Assembly (NCBI RefSeq): GCF_000017585.1
Contig: NC_009714.1
Coordinates: forward strand, 372,001 to 436,000
DNA length: 64,000 bases
Direction of reading: 5' to 3'
From: Campylobacter hominis ATCC BAA-381
GTDB lineage: Bacteria > Campylobacterota > Campylobacteria > Campylobacterales > Campylobacteraceae
Positions 1-9,085 of the stretch are shown one piece after another. Made by a program: the position numbers and the translations under genes. Within the stretch, counting starts at the first letter, position 1, and each line of letters opens with the position of its first letter. A model generated the notes under the pieces. It searched no databases. It was not told the DNA's origin and was given only the letters and a program-made list of their open reading frames with translations.

Positions 1-30
1 TTATTTTAAAATTTACAAAAAAGGCGCGAA

Positions 31-438
31 ATGGCTGAAACTTACGAACTTTCTTTAAATTTGCACAAATTTTTTACATACGCGCTTACTATTTTAAGTT
101 TTGTGTATCTGATTTTTATATTTTTGCCTGTAGGCGCCACAAAAAAACAAAAGATAAAATTTACAAATCGCATTCGTCTGCTTTTGCCGATTTATTACGC
201 ATTTTTTGCTGCTATTTGTGTAACCGGAGCTTTTAACTGGGCTGCACTTCATTTTTTGCCGAAAGCTGATATTTTGGTTATGCTTTTTAGCTCAGTTATT
301 TTTATAATACTTAATGTAAAAGCTTATAAAGCCCTGAAAATGGCGTATATAAAAGATGATTTTCAAAAATACCGCATTAAAGCGGCTAAAATTTTAGCCG
401 TTATTTTAATGTGTATTTTAATTTCGAGCGTGGTGTAA
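31..438 (+). CDS. Small integral membrane protein, function unknown
   Basis: 135 residues with four hydrophobic segments (about residues 13-33, 51-72, 79-97 and 117-135) separated by short basic loops, so an inner-membrane protein is expected. The start has an AAGG ribosome site about 7 bases upstream. The stop is followed after one base by the rsmE start, so the two are almost certainly co-transcribed. I recognise no catalytic motif and cannot name the family. Conserved small membrane proteins next to rsmE occur in campylobacters, but that is memory rather than something shown here. Confidence 0.75.
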   Translation: MAETYELSLNLHKFFTYALTILSFVYLIFIFLPVGATKKQKIKFTNRIRLLLPIYYAFFAAICVTGAFNWAALHFLPKADILVMLFSSVIFIILNVKAYKALKMAYIKDDFQKYRIKAAKILAVILMCILISSVV

Positions 439-439
439 A

Positions 440-1099
440 ATGGTATATTTTTATGATGAAACGGCGGGAAATGAGCAACTCAAAATAACAAACGAGCAGT
501 TTTCACATTTAAAAGCGCGCCGTCTTAAGGCAGGTGAGCGGATCGATGTCAGAAATTTAAAAGACGGGTTTAATTACATTTATGAAATTATGGAAATTTC
601 GCGCAAAGAAGCACTTTGTGAACTTATTTTTAAAAATTCCGTTATAGAAAAAACACCTGATTTTACGGTGGCGTGGGCTGTCGTGGAAAACGCCGTTATC
701 GAAAAAACTCTACCTTCATTAAATGAAATTGGAATCGGCAAAGTGATTTTAGTTTATAGTGATTTTTCGCAAAAAAATATAAAACCTGATTTAAAAAGAA
801 TGGAGAGAATTCTTATTAATTCATCGCAGCAATGCGGTCGTAATTCAATTTTAGAAATCGAAATTTTAAACTCTTCCGACGAACTTTCAAAAAAATTTCA
901 AGATAAAATCTCACTTATTGACTTTGGCGGCAAAAGTTTGGAGATTTTCGGCAATGATGAAATTGCTTTTGTTGGACCGGAGGGCGGTTTTAGCGAACGT
1001 GAAAGAAAGCTTTTTAAAAATTCATATGCCATAAACTCGCCTTATATACTTCGCTCAAATACAGCGATTTTAAGCGTTTGCGCGAAACTTTTATTTTGA
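440..1099 (+). CDS. rsmE: 16S rRNA (uracil-1498-N3)-methyltransferase RsmE
   Basis: SPOUT-class methyltransferase that methylates U1498 of 16S rRNA in the assembled 30S subunit using SAM. The 219-residue length is slightly short for the family (about 230-245). An N-terminal PUA-like RNA-binding part (about residues 1-70) precedes the SPOUT domain. The trefoil-knot SAM site is visible as VGPEGGF (178-184) and LRSNTAI (204-210), the latter matching the family motif LRxETA with Asn in place of Glu. It lies one base after the upstream membrane-protein gene. Its 3' end is echoed in degenerate form four more times in the following spacer. Confidence 0.92.
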   Translation: MVYFYDETAGNEQLKITNEQFSHLKARRLKAGERIDVRNLKDGFNYIYEIMEISRKEALCELIFKNSVIEKTPDFTVAWAVVENAVIEKTLPSLNEIGIGKVILVYSDFSQKNIKPDLKRMERILINSSQQCGRNSILEIEILNSSDELSKKFQDKISLIDFGGKSLEIFGNDEIAFVGPEGGFSERERKLFKNSYAINSPYILRSNTAILSVCAKLLF

Positions 1100-1364
1100 T
1101 TTCTACATTCAGCGCTCGTCTTGCGCTATCAAACTACTTATGTTTGCGCAAAACTTTTATGTTAATCGCTGTTATATAAGACTTAAATTCATTTGCCGCG
1201 ATTGATTTGTGTGAAATTTTATTTTAATAAATTATAGCAAACGCGGTATCGCTCGCTTCGCCCGACATAAAGTTTGTGAAAAACATTTATTTCAATAATA
1301 GCTTTAAAAAAACTTGCGATAATTTAAACAAGTCAGTTTTGTGAAAAGCTTTATTCTGATAAAT
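1077..1364 (+). repeat. Five degenerate ~65-bp-spaced copies of the rsmE 3' end
   Basis: A ~25-base block of consensus TTTGYGYRAAACTTTTATTT followed by TRATAA begins near 1077 (the real end of rsmE), 1142, 1205, 1273 and 1338, a period of 63-68 bases. Copy 2 still reads VCAKLLC then stop, against VCAKLLF then stop in rsmE. Later copies drift further. The units look like old tandem duplications of the gene terminus. No other gene is seen between 1100 and 1577. Confidence 0.5.
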
Positions 1365-1577
1365 ATTGCTATTTTTTGCGTAAAAATTTTTTAAAAATCT
1401 TTTTTTATACTGAAATTTCTGTTTGCGCCAAATTTCAGCTTTCGATAAAGTTTAAAATTAAGACAGCTTTATAATTTTTTTGCGTTTTCACTAAATAAAT
1501 CGGAAATTTTATTTAAATAGCGTGCAGAGTTTATATAACGCAAATTTTGAATAATTTTTATTAGATTTTACAAAAAT

Positions 1578-1793
1578 TCAGAAATTATTTAAATTTTTAA
1601 ACTTCTGCAAGCAAGTTATAAAAAAGCCGAAAAGTAGAATAGGAAAAAAAGTGCCGATTTTAAAAAAGAAACATAAAGTTACGATAAGGAAAAAAGATGA
1701 AAACAGCGCAAAAGCGGTTTTTAAATATCCGAAAATATAAAGCACAAGCGGGCATAACAGCAAAGCTGCAAAAATTCCTGATTGAAAAAACAT
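1578..1793 (-). CDS. Small hydrophobic membrane protein, hypothetical
   Basis: 71 residues, almost entirely hydrophobic and rich in Phe and Leu, with two to three possible membrane segments (about 5-25, 27-45 and 48-63). A good ribosome site (AAAGGGGCG) lies just upstream of the ATG, which supports it as a gene. It is divergent from a 40-codon reading frame starting at 1839, sharing a 45-base spacer. No family is recognised. Low-complexity AT-rich DNA can give such frames by chance, hence moderate confidence. Confidence 0.5.
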   Translation of the reverse strand: MFFQSGIFAALLLCPLVLYIFGYLKTAFALFSSFFLIVTLCFFFKIGTFFPILLFGFFITCLQKFKNLNNF

Positions 1794-1838
1794 TTTTCGC
1801 CCCTTTTGTTTTTTCGCAATTATAGCAAAGGATTATAA

Positions 1839-1961
1839 ATGCAGGAACTGAAAATAAAAATTACAACGGACGCAAACGGCGCTATAAACGCTATAGAGCA
1901 GACAAAAAAGCGACTGTTTTTTAAAGCTGCAAAAGAGTTATTAAATTTTTCATTTCATTAA
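1839..1961 (+). CDS. Short ORF resembling the start of a phage tail tape-measure protein
   Basis: 40 codons, beginning MQELKIKITTDANGAINAIE, with an AAAGGA ribosome site 6 bases upstream, too short for routine gene calling. The pattern (alternating KIKIT strand, TDAxGAI, IEQTKK) is like the N-terminus of phage tail tape-measure proteins, and the frame then stops. It may be a prophage remnant or a small real protein. The resemblance is by eye only. A 14-bp palindrome (GCCGAAATTTCGGC, 1974-1987) follows the stop. Confidence 0.35.
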   Translation: MQELKIKITTDANGAINAIEQTKKRLFFKAAKELLNFSFH

Positions 1962-2101
1962 AATAAAAAATTTGCCGAAATTTCGGCAGCTGTCGTATCG
2001 CGCCTGCGTAAATTTTTGTTTTGTGCATAAAATTGCGTAAATTTTGCAACTTTAATTTGAAATTTCGGCATAACAGTTTTAAATTTATAAAATTTTATAT
2101 T

Positions 2102-2671
2102 TTAATTTAAATCGTTTTCGATTTTTTCCGTAGCTACGCTTCCAAGATAATATTTTTTACCGTTTCCAAGCGTTTTATATTCTCCGTTTTTTAAAATCAC
2201 CTTAAACGGAAGCGCGATTTTATCCGCTTCATAACCGATATCATTTGCGATTGATTCTACGATTTGTCCGTTTCTTGCGTCATTTGAGATAAAATAATAC
2301 GCATTGTGGCGCGCGCAGAAATTTTGCAAAATATGTTCGTCGCTTACATCTTCATAATATATCAAAGCTACGATTTGCACGTCATTTGCGTGTTTGAGTT
2401 GTAAATTCATAATGTTTTTTGCTTCATCTTTGCAGGAATTGCAATAAGTTCCGAAAATATCGAAAATAAGTGTTTTGTCACTTCCTGCGATTTTCCACCC
2501 GTTTTTTTGGCGAACTAGTGTTATTTTTGCGCCGCTTACACTTTTCAGCTCCACTTTTTCTCCTGCGCGAAATGCCGAATTTGTCGGTTCTCCTAAAGTT
2601 TCATCATTATTTGAATTTCCGCAACCGAAAAATATACACAAAATCGTTAAAAAAATTAAAATTTTTCTCAC
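2102..2671 (-). CDS. Thioredoxin-fold lipoprotein
   Basis: 189 residues. The N-terminus is a lipoprotein signal (hydrophobic stretch 4-15, lipobox FFGC with the Cys near residue 17), so the protein is probably periplasmic and lipid-anchored. A thioredoxin-like domain follows, with FDIFGTYCNSCKDEA holding the CxxC redox pair at about residues 77-80. A cis-Pro loop is plausible at IALPFK (about 153-158). It belongs to the TlpA/redoxin group, whose members reduce disulfides in cytochrome or other envelope proteins; the substrate here is unknown. The start overlaps the stop of the upstream TPR-like gene by 4 bases (ATGA), indicating coupling. Confidence 0.8.
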   Translation of the reverse strand: MRKILIFLTILCIFFGCGNSNNDETLGEPTNSAFRAGEKVELKSVSGAKITLVRQKNGWKIAGSDKTLIFDIFGTYCNSCKDEAKNIMNLQLKHANDVQIVALIYYEDVSDEHILQNFCARHNAYYFISNDARNGQIVESIANDIGYEADKIALPFKVILKNGEYKTLGNGKKYYLGSVATEKIENDLN

Positions 2672-3348
2672 TTTTGCACCTTTAAAAATTCCAAAAATTT
2701 TTCCTGTTTTGCAGTTGATAATTTAAAATTTTTGGAAATTTCAATCGATTTATTTAAAAAATTTTTAAATTCCGCGCCGTTATAGAACATCGCCACGGAA
2801 TGATAAAATAAATTTTGTGCGTAAAATTCAGCCCAATCAGTTTGGTTTTGATTAAAATTTCGCTTGCAGATTTCCAAAATTTTCTCATATGTTTCGCATG
2901 CTTTTTTGTAATCTTTTTTAATTGCGTAAATTTCGGCTATTTCACTTAGACTTGCTGCGTATTCTCCGATAAAATCAGCGCCGAGATTTTTTTTCACAAA
3001 ACTTGAAATTTCAAAAAATTTTAAAGCCGAAGCATAATCTTTTAAAATTTTAAAATTCAGCGCCAAATCGTTATTTATGTCCGCATAAATTTCAGCGTAA
3101 ATTTCAGGCTCGTTTTTAAATTTTTGTTTTGTAAGATTGTTTGTTTTAAGTAAAATTTCAGTTGAATTCATTATTTCTTTTTTAGAGTAGTAAATTATGG
3201 AAATAAGGCGTAGAATTTCTAAAATTTCAGGTGAAATTTCGCCTGCGAACCGTTTGAAATCAAAATTCAATTTATCTAATTTATCAAGCGCCAAATCAAG
3301 TGCTTCATCAAGTTTATTTTCGCCTATTAATCTGTTTATTTTTTGCAT
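2668..3348 (-). CDS. TPR-like helical hypothetical protein
   Basis: 226 residues, strongly helical, rich in Glu, Lys, Ala and Asn, without a signal peptide. Several helix pairs with the TPR spacing of small and aromatic residues are visible, for example around YASALKFFEIS (about 114-124) and KKDYKKACETYEKILEIC (about 153-170). TPR proteins are binding scaffolds; no partner can be inferred beyond the translationally coupled thioredoxin lipoprotein downstream (ATGA overlap). The gene is divergent from manB. Classification as TPR is by eye. Confidence 0.65.
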   Translation of the reverse strand: MQKINRLIGENKLDEALDLALDKLDKLNFDFKRFAGEISPEILEILRLISIIYYSKKEIMNSTEILLKTNNLTKQKFKNEPEIYAEIYADINNDLALNFKILKDYASALKFFEISSFVKKNLGADFIGEYAASLSEIAEIYAIKKDYKKACETYEKILEICKRNFNQNQTDWAEFYAQNLFYHSVAMFYNGAEFKNFLNKSIEISKNFKLSTAKQEKFLEFLKVQK

Positions 3349-3436
3349 TTTTTGTCCTTTTTTTGTAAATTTTAGCGATAAAATTTAAATTTTAAGCTCA
3401 TTTTATGTAAAATTATCAGTTTAAAACGAGGCAAAA

Positions 3437-4819
3437 ATGATAGAACAAATTTTTAGAGAATACGATATAAGAGGAATTTTTGGCGAAGAGCTTACCAAAA
3501 ACAGCGTGAGCGCGATCGGTTATATACTCGGTCTGGAGCTAAAAAAAAGAAATTTAAAAAGTGTAAGCGTAGGAACGGACGCAAGAGTCAGTAAAGACGC
3601 GCTTTTTTCATGGCTTGCAGGCGGTTTAAAAAGTGCCGGTTGTGATGTTTTCGATATCGGTATGCTTCCTACGCCGGTTGGATATTTCAGTGTTTTTACG
3701 CATAAATTCGACGCAAATATAATGATTTCCGGTTCACACAATCCAAAAGAATACAACGGTTTTAAAATCACAATAGGCGATGACAGTTTTTTTGGCGAAG
3801 AGCTTAAAAAATTCGGCAAAGAAGTTGTAGAATTTTTAGGCAACAGCAAAAATTTTAAAAAAATAAATTTTAATGTAAAATGCGAAAAATACGATATTTT
3901 AACGCCTTATGTAGGTTTTTTTGAAAAAGAATTTTCTCATCTTAAAAACTTTGATTTTCCGTTTGTTTGCGACTTTGCAAACGGGGTTGGTGGAATTACG
4001 GCTGAGCGAATTTGCAAAGCATTAAACTTAAATGCAAAATTTATGTTTGAAACACCTGATGGAAATTTTCCAAATCATCATCCGGATCCGAGCGAAGAAA
4101 AAAATTTAACGGATCTTAAAAAAGTGATAAGAGATGAAAATTTCGCTCTTGGATTCGGTTTTGACGGAGATGCTGACAGAATCGCCGTTTTGACTAAAAA
4201 ACACAATTTTAAAGGCGACGAACTTGCCTGCCTTTTTGCTTTGAATATGAAAAATCCGAAAATTTTAGGCGAAGTGAAATGCTCGTCTGTAATGTATGAT
4301 TTTATCGATAAAATCGGCAAAAGTTTTATGGGAAAAACAGGACATTCGAATATAAAAAAAGCTATAAAAGAGCATGGATACGATCTTGGAGCCGAAGTTA
4401 GCGGGCATATATATTTTAAAGAGAGATATTTCGGATTTGATGATGCGATTTATGCGATGGTAAGAGTGCTTGAACTTATTCAAAAAGGCATTTCACTTGA
4501 TGATGAAATAGAAAAATTACCGAAAATGTATAGCACTGATGAAGTGAAATTTCACACTACCGATGAGAAAAAATTCTCCATCATAGAAAATGTCAAAAAT
4601 CGCGTAAAAAACGGTGTGGAAGGTTTGCCGAAAATCAAGGAAATTATTACAATAGATGGTATTCGAATAAAATTCGATCACGGTTGGGCTCTTGTCAGAG
4701 CAAGTAATACAACGCCTGTAATTGTTACCAGATTTGAAGCCGATAGTGCGGCTTTTAGAGATTTACTACAAGAAAAATTTATGGAAATTTTAAAAAAGGA
4801 AGAAAATGAAGGAAAATGA
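3437..4819 (+). CDS. manB: Phosphomannomutase/phosphoglucomutase
   Basis: 460 residues, the usual length of the alpha-D-phosphohexomutase family. It interconverts hexose 6- and 1-phosphates, supplying mannose-1-P or glucose-1-P for surface polysaccharide. Motifs: catalytic phosphoserine loop SGSHNPKEYNGFK with Ser100, Mg-binding loop DGDADR (243-248), sugar-binding EVSGH (about 318-322), and the C-terminal phosphate-binding RASNTTP (about 419-425). ATG is preceded by GAGG. The 3' end overlaps the wzz-like gene by 14 bases, which places it in an envelope polysaccharide operon (manB-wzz-alr-yihY). Whether it prefers mannose or glucose cannot be read from the sequence. Confidence 0.93.
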   Translation: MIEQIFREYDIRGIFGEELTKNSVSAIGYILGLELKKRNLKSVSVGTDARVSKDALFSWLAGGLKSAGCDVFDIGMLPTPVGYFSVFTHKFDANIMISGSHNPKEYNGFKITIGDDSFFGEELKKFGKEVVEFLGNSKNFKKINFNVKCEKYDILTPYVGFFEKEFSHLKNFDFPFVCDFANGVGGITAERICKALNLNAKFMFETPDGNFPNHHPDPSEEKNLTDLKKVIRDENFALGFGFDGDADRIAVLTKKHNFKGDELACLFALNMKNPKILGEVKCSSVMYDFIDKIGKSFMGKTGHSNIKKAIKEHGYDLGAEVSGHIYFKERYFGFDDAIYAMVRVLELIQKGISLDDEIEKLPKMYSTDEVKFHTTDEKKFSIIENVKNRVKNGVEGLPKIKEIITIDGIRIKFDHGWALVRASNTTPVIVTRFEADSAAFRDLLQEKFMEILKKEENEGK

Positions 4820-5918
4820 AATTTATAAAGACGATGAAATAGATCTTGTTGAACTTTTTGCCACGCTTTGGAACGGTAAAATCAAAATTATAGTAATAAC
4901 GGTTGTATTTTTAGTTGTCGGAATTTTATACACATTGATCGCTACGCCATGGTATAAAGCTAGCGCACTTGTAGAAGTAGGTTACTATAATACAAATGAA
5001 AACGGGGTCGTAAAAAATGTTATGCTTGAAGAACCAAAAAATATTATAGAAAAACTGAAAACTCGTTATATTGATTTGCTAAAAGATGTAGAAGGTAAAG
5101 ATGTTTATGTAAAATCAGTAAATGAAATCAAAAATAACAATAAATTTTTCAGTATAGAAGTTCTCGGTAAGAGTAATGAAAAAGCCGTTAAAATGATAGA
5201 TGAGATGATACAAAGTGTTTCAGATGAACACAATAAGATTATTGACGGTTATATAAGCAGTCAAAAAGTAAAACTGGCAAACATAGAAGATCAGATAAAA
5301 GTTTTACAAAACGATAAAATGGGTGAAACCGAAAATCAAATCAACAATGTTGAACAAAATTTACAAATGCAAAAAGCAGGCGCATTAAATGATATTTTAT
5401 CCGCTTTACAAAAAGAACTTAAAGAACTTACCGATATACAAAAAATTGAACTTAAAAATACACTTTTAGGCCAAAAATCTGTTATAGAGCTTACTTTAGA
5501 GCCGTTTAATTATAAAAATACAAGCGTAGTTTCTCAAATCATAACAAGCAAACATCCTGAAAAACCGAAAAAGCTCATAATTTTGGCGGTAGCATTATTA
5601 GCAGGCGCGATGGTCGGCGTATTTTGGGTGTTATTTGCCGATTTTATGAAAAAAAGAAGAGAATTGGACATGCCAGAAAAAATAGAAACAAGTTCGCAAG
5701 AAGTGGAACAGATTTTACAAAATTTAATAGATAAAAGAGCAGAATTTTATAAATTTTTGGATGAAAATATAGAAAAAATTCCGAATTGCGACGCTTATGA
5801 TTTCAAAGATGATGAAAAAATGAAAAAACTATATGAGAAATTTTTTGCGTTTGATTATAAGGTAAGAAAAATTCTACCTTTTATCTATAAAGCTTATGGG
5901 GTTAAACTGGATGTCTGA
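4806..5918 (+). CDS. Wzz-type polysaccharide chain-length determinant
   Basis: 370 residues with the polysaccharide copolymerase architecture: a short acidic cytosolic N-terminus ending in the family-typical EIDLVELFATLW (about 10-21), a first membrane helix (about 28-48), a periplasmic helical region rich in Gln/Lys coiled coil (about 120-215), and a second membrane helix (about 258-281). A cytosolic tail of about 80 residues follows the second helix, longer than in typical Wzz and without a Walker motif or Tyr cluster, so it is not a tyrosine-kinase fusion. Such proteins set polymer length in O-antigen or capsule export. Overlaps manB by 14 bases. Confidence 0.82.
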   Translation: MKENEIYKDDEIDLVELFATLWNGKIKIIVITVVFLVVGILYTLIATPWYKASALVEVGYYNTNENGVVKNVMLEEPKNIIEKLKTRYIDLLKDVEGKDVYVKSVNEIKNNNKFFSIEVLGKSNEKAVKMIDEMIQSVSDEHNKIIDGYISSQKVKLANIEDQIKVLQNDKMGETENQINNVEQNLQMQKAGALNDILSALQKELKELTDIQKIELKNTLLGQKSVIELTLEPFNYKNTSVVSQIITSKHPEKPKKLIILAVALLAGAMVGVFWVLFADFMKKRRELDMPEKIETSSQEVEQILQNLIDKRAEFYKFLDENIEKIPNCDAYDFKDDEKMKKLYEKFFAFDYKVRKILPFIYKAYGVKLDV

Positions 5919-6921
5919 AATTTTACTTGATAAGAGTGCATTTTTGAGCAATTTAACAAAAATCTCTCAAAAACTTGGCGGAAAAGAAAAGATAATGTTG
6001 ATTGCAAAAGATAATTCTTATGGCCATGGAAGCGCGCAAATAGCAGGCATCGCAAGAGAATTCGGAATAAAAAAAGCTGTCGTCAAAAGTGAAATGGAAG
6101 CGGAGCAAATTGCCGAATTTTATGATGAAATTTTAATTCTTTCACATATTCCTACAGGCTGTGAAAAACCTGATTTTTCATACGCAATCAACGATATGAG
6201 TCATTTTTCAAAAATAAAAAATGGCAGCAAAGTGCATATCAGCGTTGATACTTTAATGCATAGAAACGGAATTTTACCTGAGCAACTTGACGATGCTTTA
6301 AGATTGGTTCGTGAAAATCATCTAAATTTAGGTGGATTTTATACGCATTTCAGAGCCAGTGATGAAATCGGAAGCGATTTTTTCGTTCAACGTGAAAATT
6401 GGCGAAATTTTAAAATTTCTGCGCAAAAAAAATGTAAAAATTTAGGATTTAATGTGGTTTTTCACTCATGTAATTCTGCCGCGATTGAGCGAAGCGAAGA
6501 ATTCAGCGACGATTTTGCAAGGGTTGGAATGGCACAATTCGGTTATTTTCAATTTAGCGAAATTTTAGGTTTAAAGCCCGTTTTATCGCTTTATGCGGAT
6601 CGCATAAGTTCGCGTTTGTTAAAAAAAGGTGAGAGAGTTGGATACGGCGGTGTTTTTGAAGCGCCTTGCGACATTTTAATCTCAACTTACGATTTAGGTT
6701 ACGGTGACGGACTTTTAAGATACAATGGAAAAGGTGATTTAAGGCTTGGAAACAATGAAAAAATTCTAGGCAAAATGTCAATGGACAGTTTCGCTTCAAA
6801 AGACGCGGGCGAACGCGTTTGCGTTTTTGACGACGCAAGAGTTTGGGCAAGATTTTTTAACACTATCGAATATGAAATTTTAGTAAAACTTTCAGCGAAT
6901 ATCAAACGAACCGTAAAATGA
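5911..6921 (+). CDS. alr: Alanine racemase
   Basis: Fold-type III PLP enzyme converting L- to D-alanine for peptidoglycan. With the start at 5911 the protein has 336 residues. I prefer this ATG over one 15 bases upstream because it gives the normal N-terminus (MSEILLDKSA) and an 8-base overlap with the wzz stop. PLP lysine is Lys33 in IAKDNSYGHG, the catalytic Tyr is Tyr245 in VGYGG, and KMSMD at 288-292 is the conserved substrate-side motif. Slightly shorter than the usual 350-370 residues. The ATGA overlap with the next gene continues the operon. Confidence 0.92.
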   Translation: MSEILLDKSAFLSNLTKISQKLGGKEKIMLIAKDNSYGHGSAQIAGIAREFGIKKAVVKSEMEAEQIAEFYDEILILSHIPTGCEKPDFSYAINDMSHFSKIKNGSKVHISVDTLMHRNGILPEQLDDALRLVRENHLNLGGFYTHFRASDEIGSDFFVQRENWRNFKISAQKKCKNLGFNVVFHSCNSAAIERSEEFSDDFARVGMAQFGYFQFSEILGLKPVLSLYADRISSRLLKKGERVGYGGVFEAPCDILISTYDLGYGDGLLRYNGKGDLRLGNNEKILGKMSMDSFASKDAGERVCVFDDARVWARFFNTIEYEILVKLSANIKRTVK

Positions 6922-7766
6922 AAAAGATAAAACAGAGTTTTAAAAATGTAAGGGAAATTTTAAACATCTATGATGAAAATTTAAGCGGTTATGCAGCAAG
7001 CTTAAGTTTTCACACGATTTTATCTTTACTTCCAATTTTAATGCTGTCTTTATCTATTTTCACGCAAATGCCCAGTTTTGAGAAATATTATGAAAGAATT
7101 AAACAATTTATCTTTTCAAATCTTCTTCCGACAAATCAGGACACATTTGCGAATTATATCGAGCAGTTTTTGCAAAATAGCGTAAGTCTTGGCATTACAG
7201 GGCTTGTTGCTGTAGTTTTTACATCTCTTATGTTTTTTTTGGATTTTGAAAATATTATTTCTAAAATTACAGGAGCCGAAAAACGCGGTTTTTTCCGCTC
7301 ACTCAGCAGTTATTGGACGCTTATAACTTTGGCGCCTTTGGGGCTTGGACTCAGTTTTTATATAAGTGGAATTTTACAAAATTTATTAGATTCGAACGAT
7401 TTTACAAAATGGATAAATTTGCTCTCAATTTTTCCTTATATAATTGTTTGGGCGATTTTTGCCGTTGTTTATTCTATCTCTATAAATCTTGAAACTAAAA
7501 CAAGAAATATAATTTTGTCATCGTTTATCGCAAGTATTTTTTGGAATATTTCAAAAATTCTGTTTGTGCAATACGCGTTATACAGCAAGACTTATCTTAG
7601 CATTTACGGCTCTTTTTCCGTGCTTTTATTTTTTTTCGTATGGGTTTATATCAGTTGGATTATTTTTCTTTACGGCGTAAAAGTTTGCGTATTTTTAGAT
7701 AAAAAAGATAGGCAAAATACCGAAAATAGCACACAAAACAGCAAAAAAACGGTAGCGAACGCCTAA
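6918..7766 (+). CDS. YihY/BrkB-family inner-membrane protein
   Basis: 282 residues with about six membrane segments and the family hallmarks: N-terminal GYAASLSFHTILSLLPI (about 24-40, a variant of AxxLAYxTLLSLxPL) and C-terminal SIYGSFSVLLFFFVWVY (about 229-245) followed by SWIIFLYG. Older annotations call the family 'ribonuclease BN' or 'virulence factor BrkB'; its biochemical role is still unclear. Start overlaps the alr stop (ATGA). The last 72 bases overlap the 3' end of the convergent comEC gene, so the two messages are complementary there. Confidence 0.85.
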   Translation: MKKIKQSFKNVREILNIYDENLSGYAASLSFHTILSLLPILMLSLSIFTQMPSFEKYYERIKQFIFSNLLPTNQDTFANYIEQFLQNSVSLGITGLVAVVFTSLMFFLDFENIISKITGAEKRGFFRSLSSYWTLITLAPLGLGLSFYISGILQNLLDSNDFTKWINLLSIFPYIIVWAIFAVVYSISINLETKTRNIILSSFIASIFWNISKILFVQYALYSKTYLSIYGSFSVLLFFFVWVYISWIIFLYGVKVCVFLDKKDRQNTENSTQNSKKTVANA

Positions 7767-8969
7767 AATGGCGCAAATATTTGCCGTTAAAAATATCAAA
7801 AACGGAATATCTGTTTGATAATTCGGTAAAGCGAAATTTAAAAAATTCAGCATTGCTTCATCTAAAATTCCGCCAAATCCTAATAAATGCAGTATTACAC
7901 TTAAAGGATAAAAAACTATAAAAACATATCCAAGAGGAATGACCGATATTTGCTGTGCTGTAATTATAGGAAAAAAATAATACACCGGCACATTCATACA
8001 TAAAAATACATAAATATTCAGTAAAACGGTCGCTGTTATGACGCCGAAATTTTTCCAAAAATGGTGTAAAAAAATAAAAATAAAAAGCACGCCAAGGCTT
8101 GAAAAATAAAATCCTAACGAAAAAGCAAGGCTTGGAAAAATCGCAACAAGCAAAAAAATCGCAAGAAAAAGTGTCATAAAATTTACGATTTTTAAATTTC
8201 TAAGAACAAAAAAGTATCCAACAGCACACATCGCAAGAGATCGCAAAAAACTCGGCGTAAAGTCAAGTACAAAAAGATAAATCAGCAAAAAAATCATAAT
8301 CATATTTGTAATGTCGATTTTAGCGCTTCTATACGGAAAATATCGGTTTTGAAAAAAGCGATAAATCGGCAAAAGCGTAATAAAAATAAAACTGAAAATT
8401 ATTCCTATGTGAAATCCGCTAATTGAAACGATGTGAGCAATTCCCCAGTTTGTGACATTTGCGCGAAGTTCTTTTGACATATCTGTTGCGAAATACAGCG
8501 TAGAATAAAATTCTCTCATTTTTTCATTTTCGTGTTGAGAGACGATAAAATTTATCATTTTTTCTTTGAAATTTGTAAAAATTCCGGCTTTTTTTGAAGC
8601 GTTTGAAGACGGTGAAATTTTAAAATTCGGCATATAAAATCTTTTGCTGAGATAATCTTTAAATTTTACGTTTTTTGTAAAAACACCGATTTCTACGTTT
8701 TGATCTGCACGTAAATTCACGTATTTTCTGCTCGTTGTATAAAATTCAAAACTGTTTGTTTTAAGTTTGATAACTTTGTAAATTTTTCCTTTTTTATTTA
8801 TTTTTTCATAAGCTTGTAAAATTTTAGCATTTAAAATTCGTGTAGGTTCGGCTTTGAAATTTTTAAAATCATAATAATGATAAGTTAAATTAGCTGCCAA
8901 AATCATTAAAATAATGCCAATAAATACACTAAATTGGACTTTGGAAGAAAAAAGTTCTATCTGTCTCAT
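7695..8969 (-). CDS. comEC: ComEC/Rec2-family DNA-uptake channel protein
   Basis: 424 residues, polytopic. The ComEC competence domain is recognisable by the conserved IAHIVSISGFHIGIIFSF segment (about 176-193) followed by about eight membrane helices. The N-terminal third has two hydrophobic helices and a short extracytoplasmic region, as in other compact epsilonproteobacterial ComEC proteins (about 410-440 residues); the C-terminal metallo-beta-lactamase domain of longer homologues is absent. ComEC carries single-stranded DNA across the inner membrane during natural transformation. The gene stands alone and converges on yihY with a 72-base overlap. A ComEA-like DNA-binding protein is encoded near 48.1 kb. 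Confidence 0.87.
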   Translation of the reverse strand: MRQIELFSSKVQFSVFIGIILMILAANLTYHYYDFKNFKAEPTRILNAKILQAYEKINKKGKIYKVIKLKTNSFEFYTTSRKYVNLRADQNVEIGVFTKNVKFKDYLSKRFYMPNFKISPSSNASKKAGIFTNFKEKMINFIVSQHENEKMREFYSTLYFATDMSKELRANVTNWGIAHIVSISGFHIGIIFSFIFITLLPIYRFFQNRYFPYRSAKIDITNMIMIFLLIYLFVLDFTPSFLRSLAMCAVGYFFVLRNLKIVNFMTLFLAIFLLVAIFPSLAFSLGFYFSSLGVLFIFIFLHHFWKNFGVITATVLLNIYVFLCMNVPVYYFFPIITAQQISVIPLGYVFIVFYPLSVILHLLGFGGILDEAMLNFLNFALPNYQTDIPFLIFLTANICAILGVRYRFFAVLCAIFGILPIFFI

Positions 8970-9085
8970 TTTTAAATTTTATTAAATTTATTTTAACAAG
9001 TTTATAAAATTTTTAAAAATAAGGTTGTAATTTTATAAAACCTGACAAAATTATGGATTTTAATCAAAATGTTTTAATAATTATG

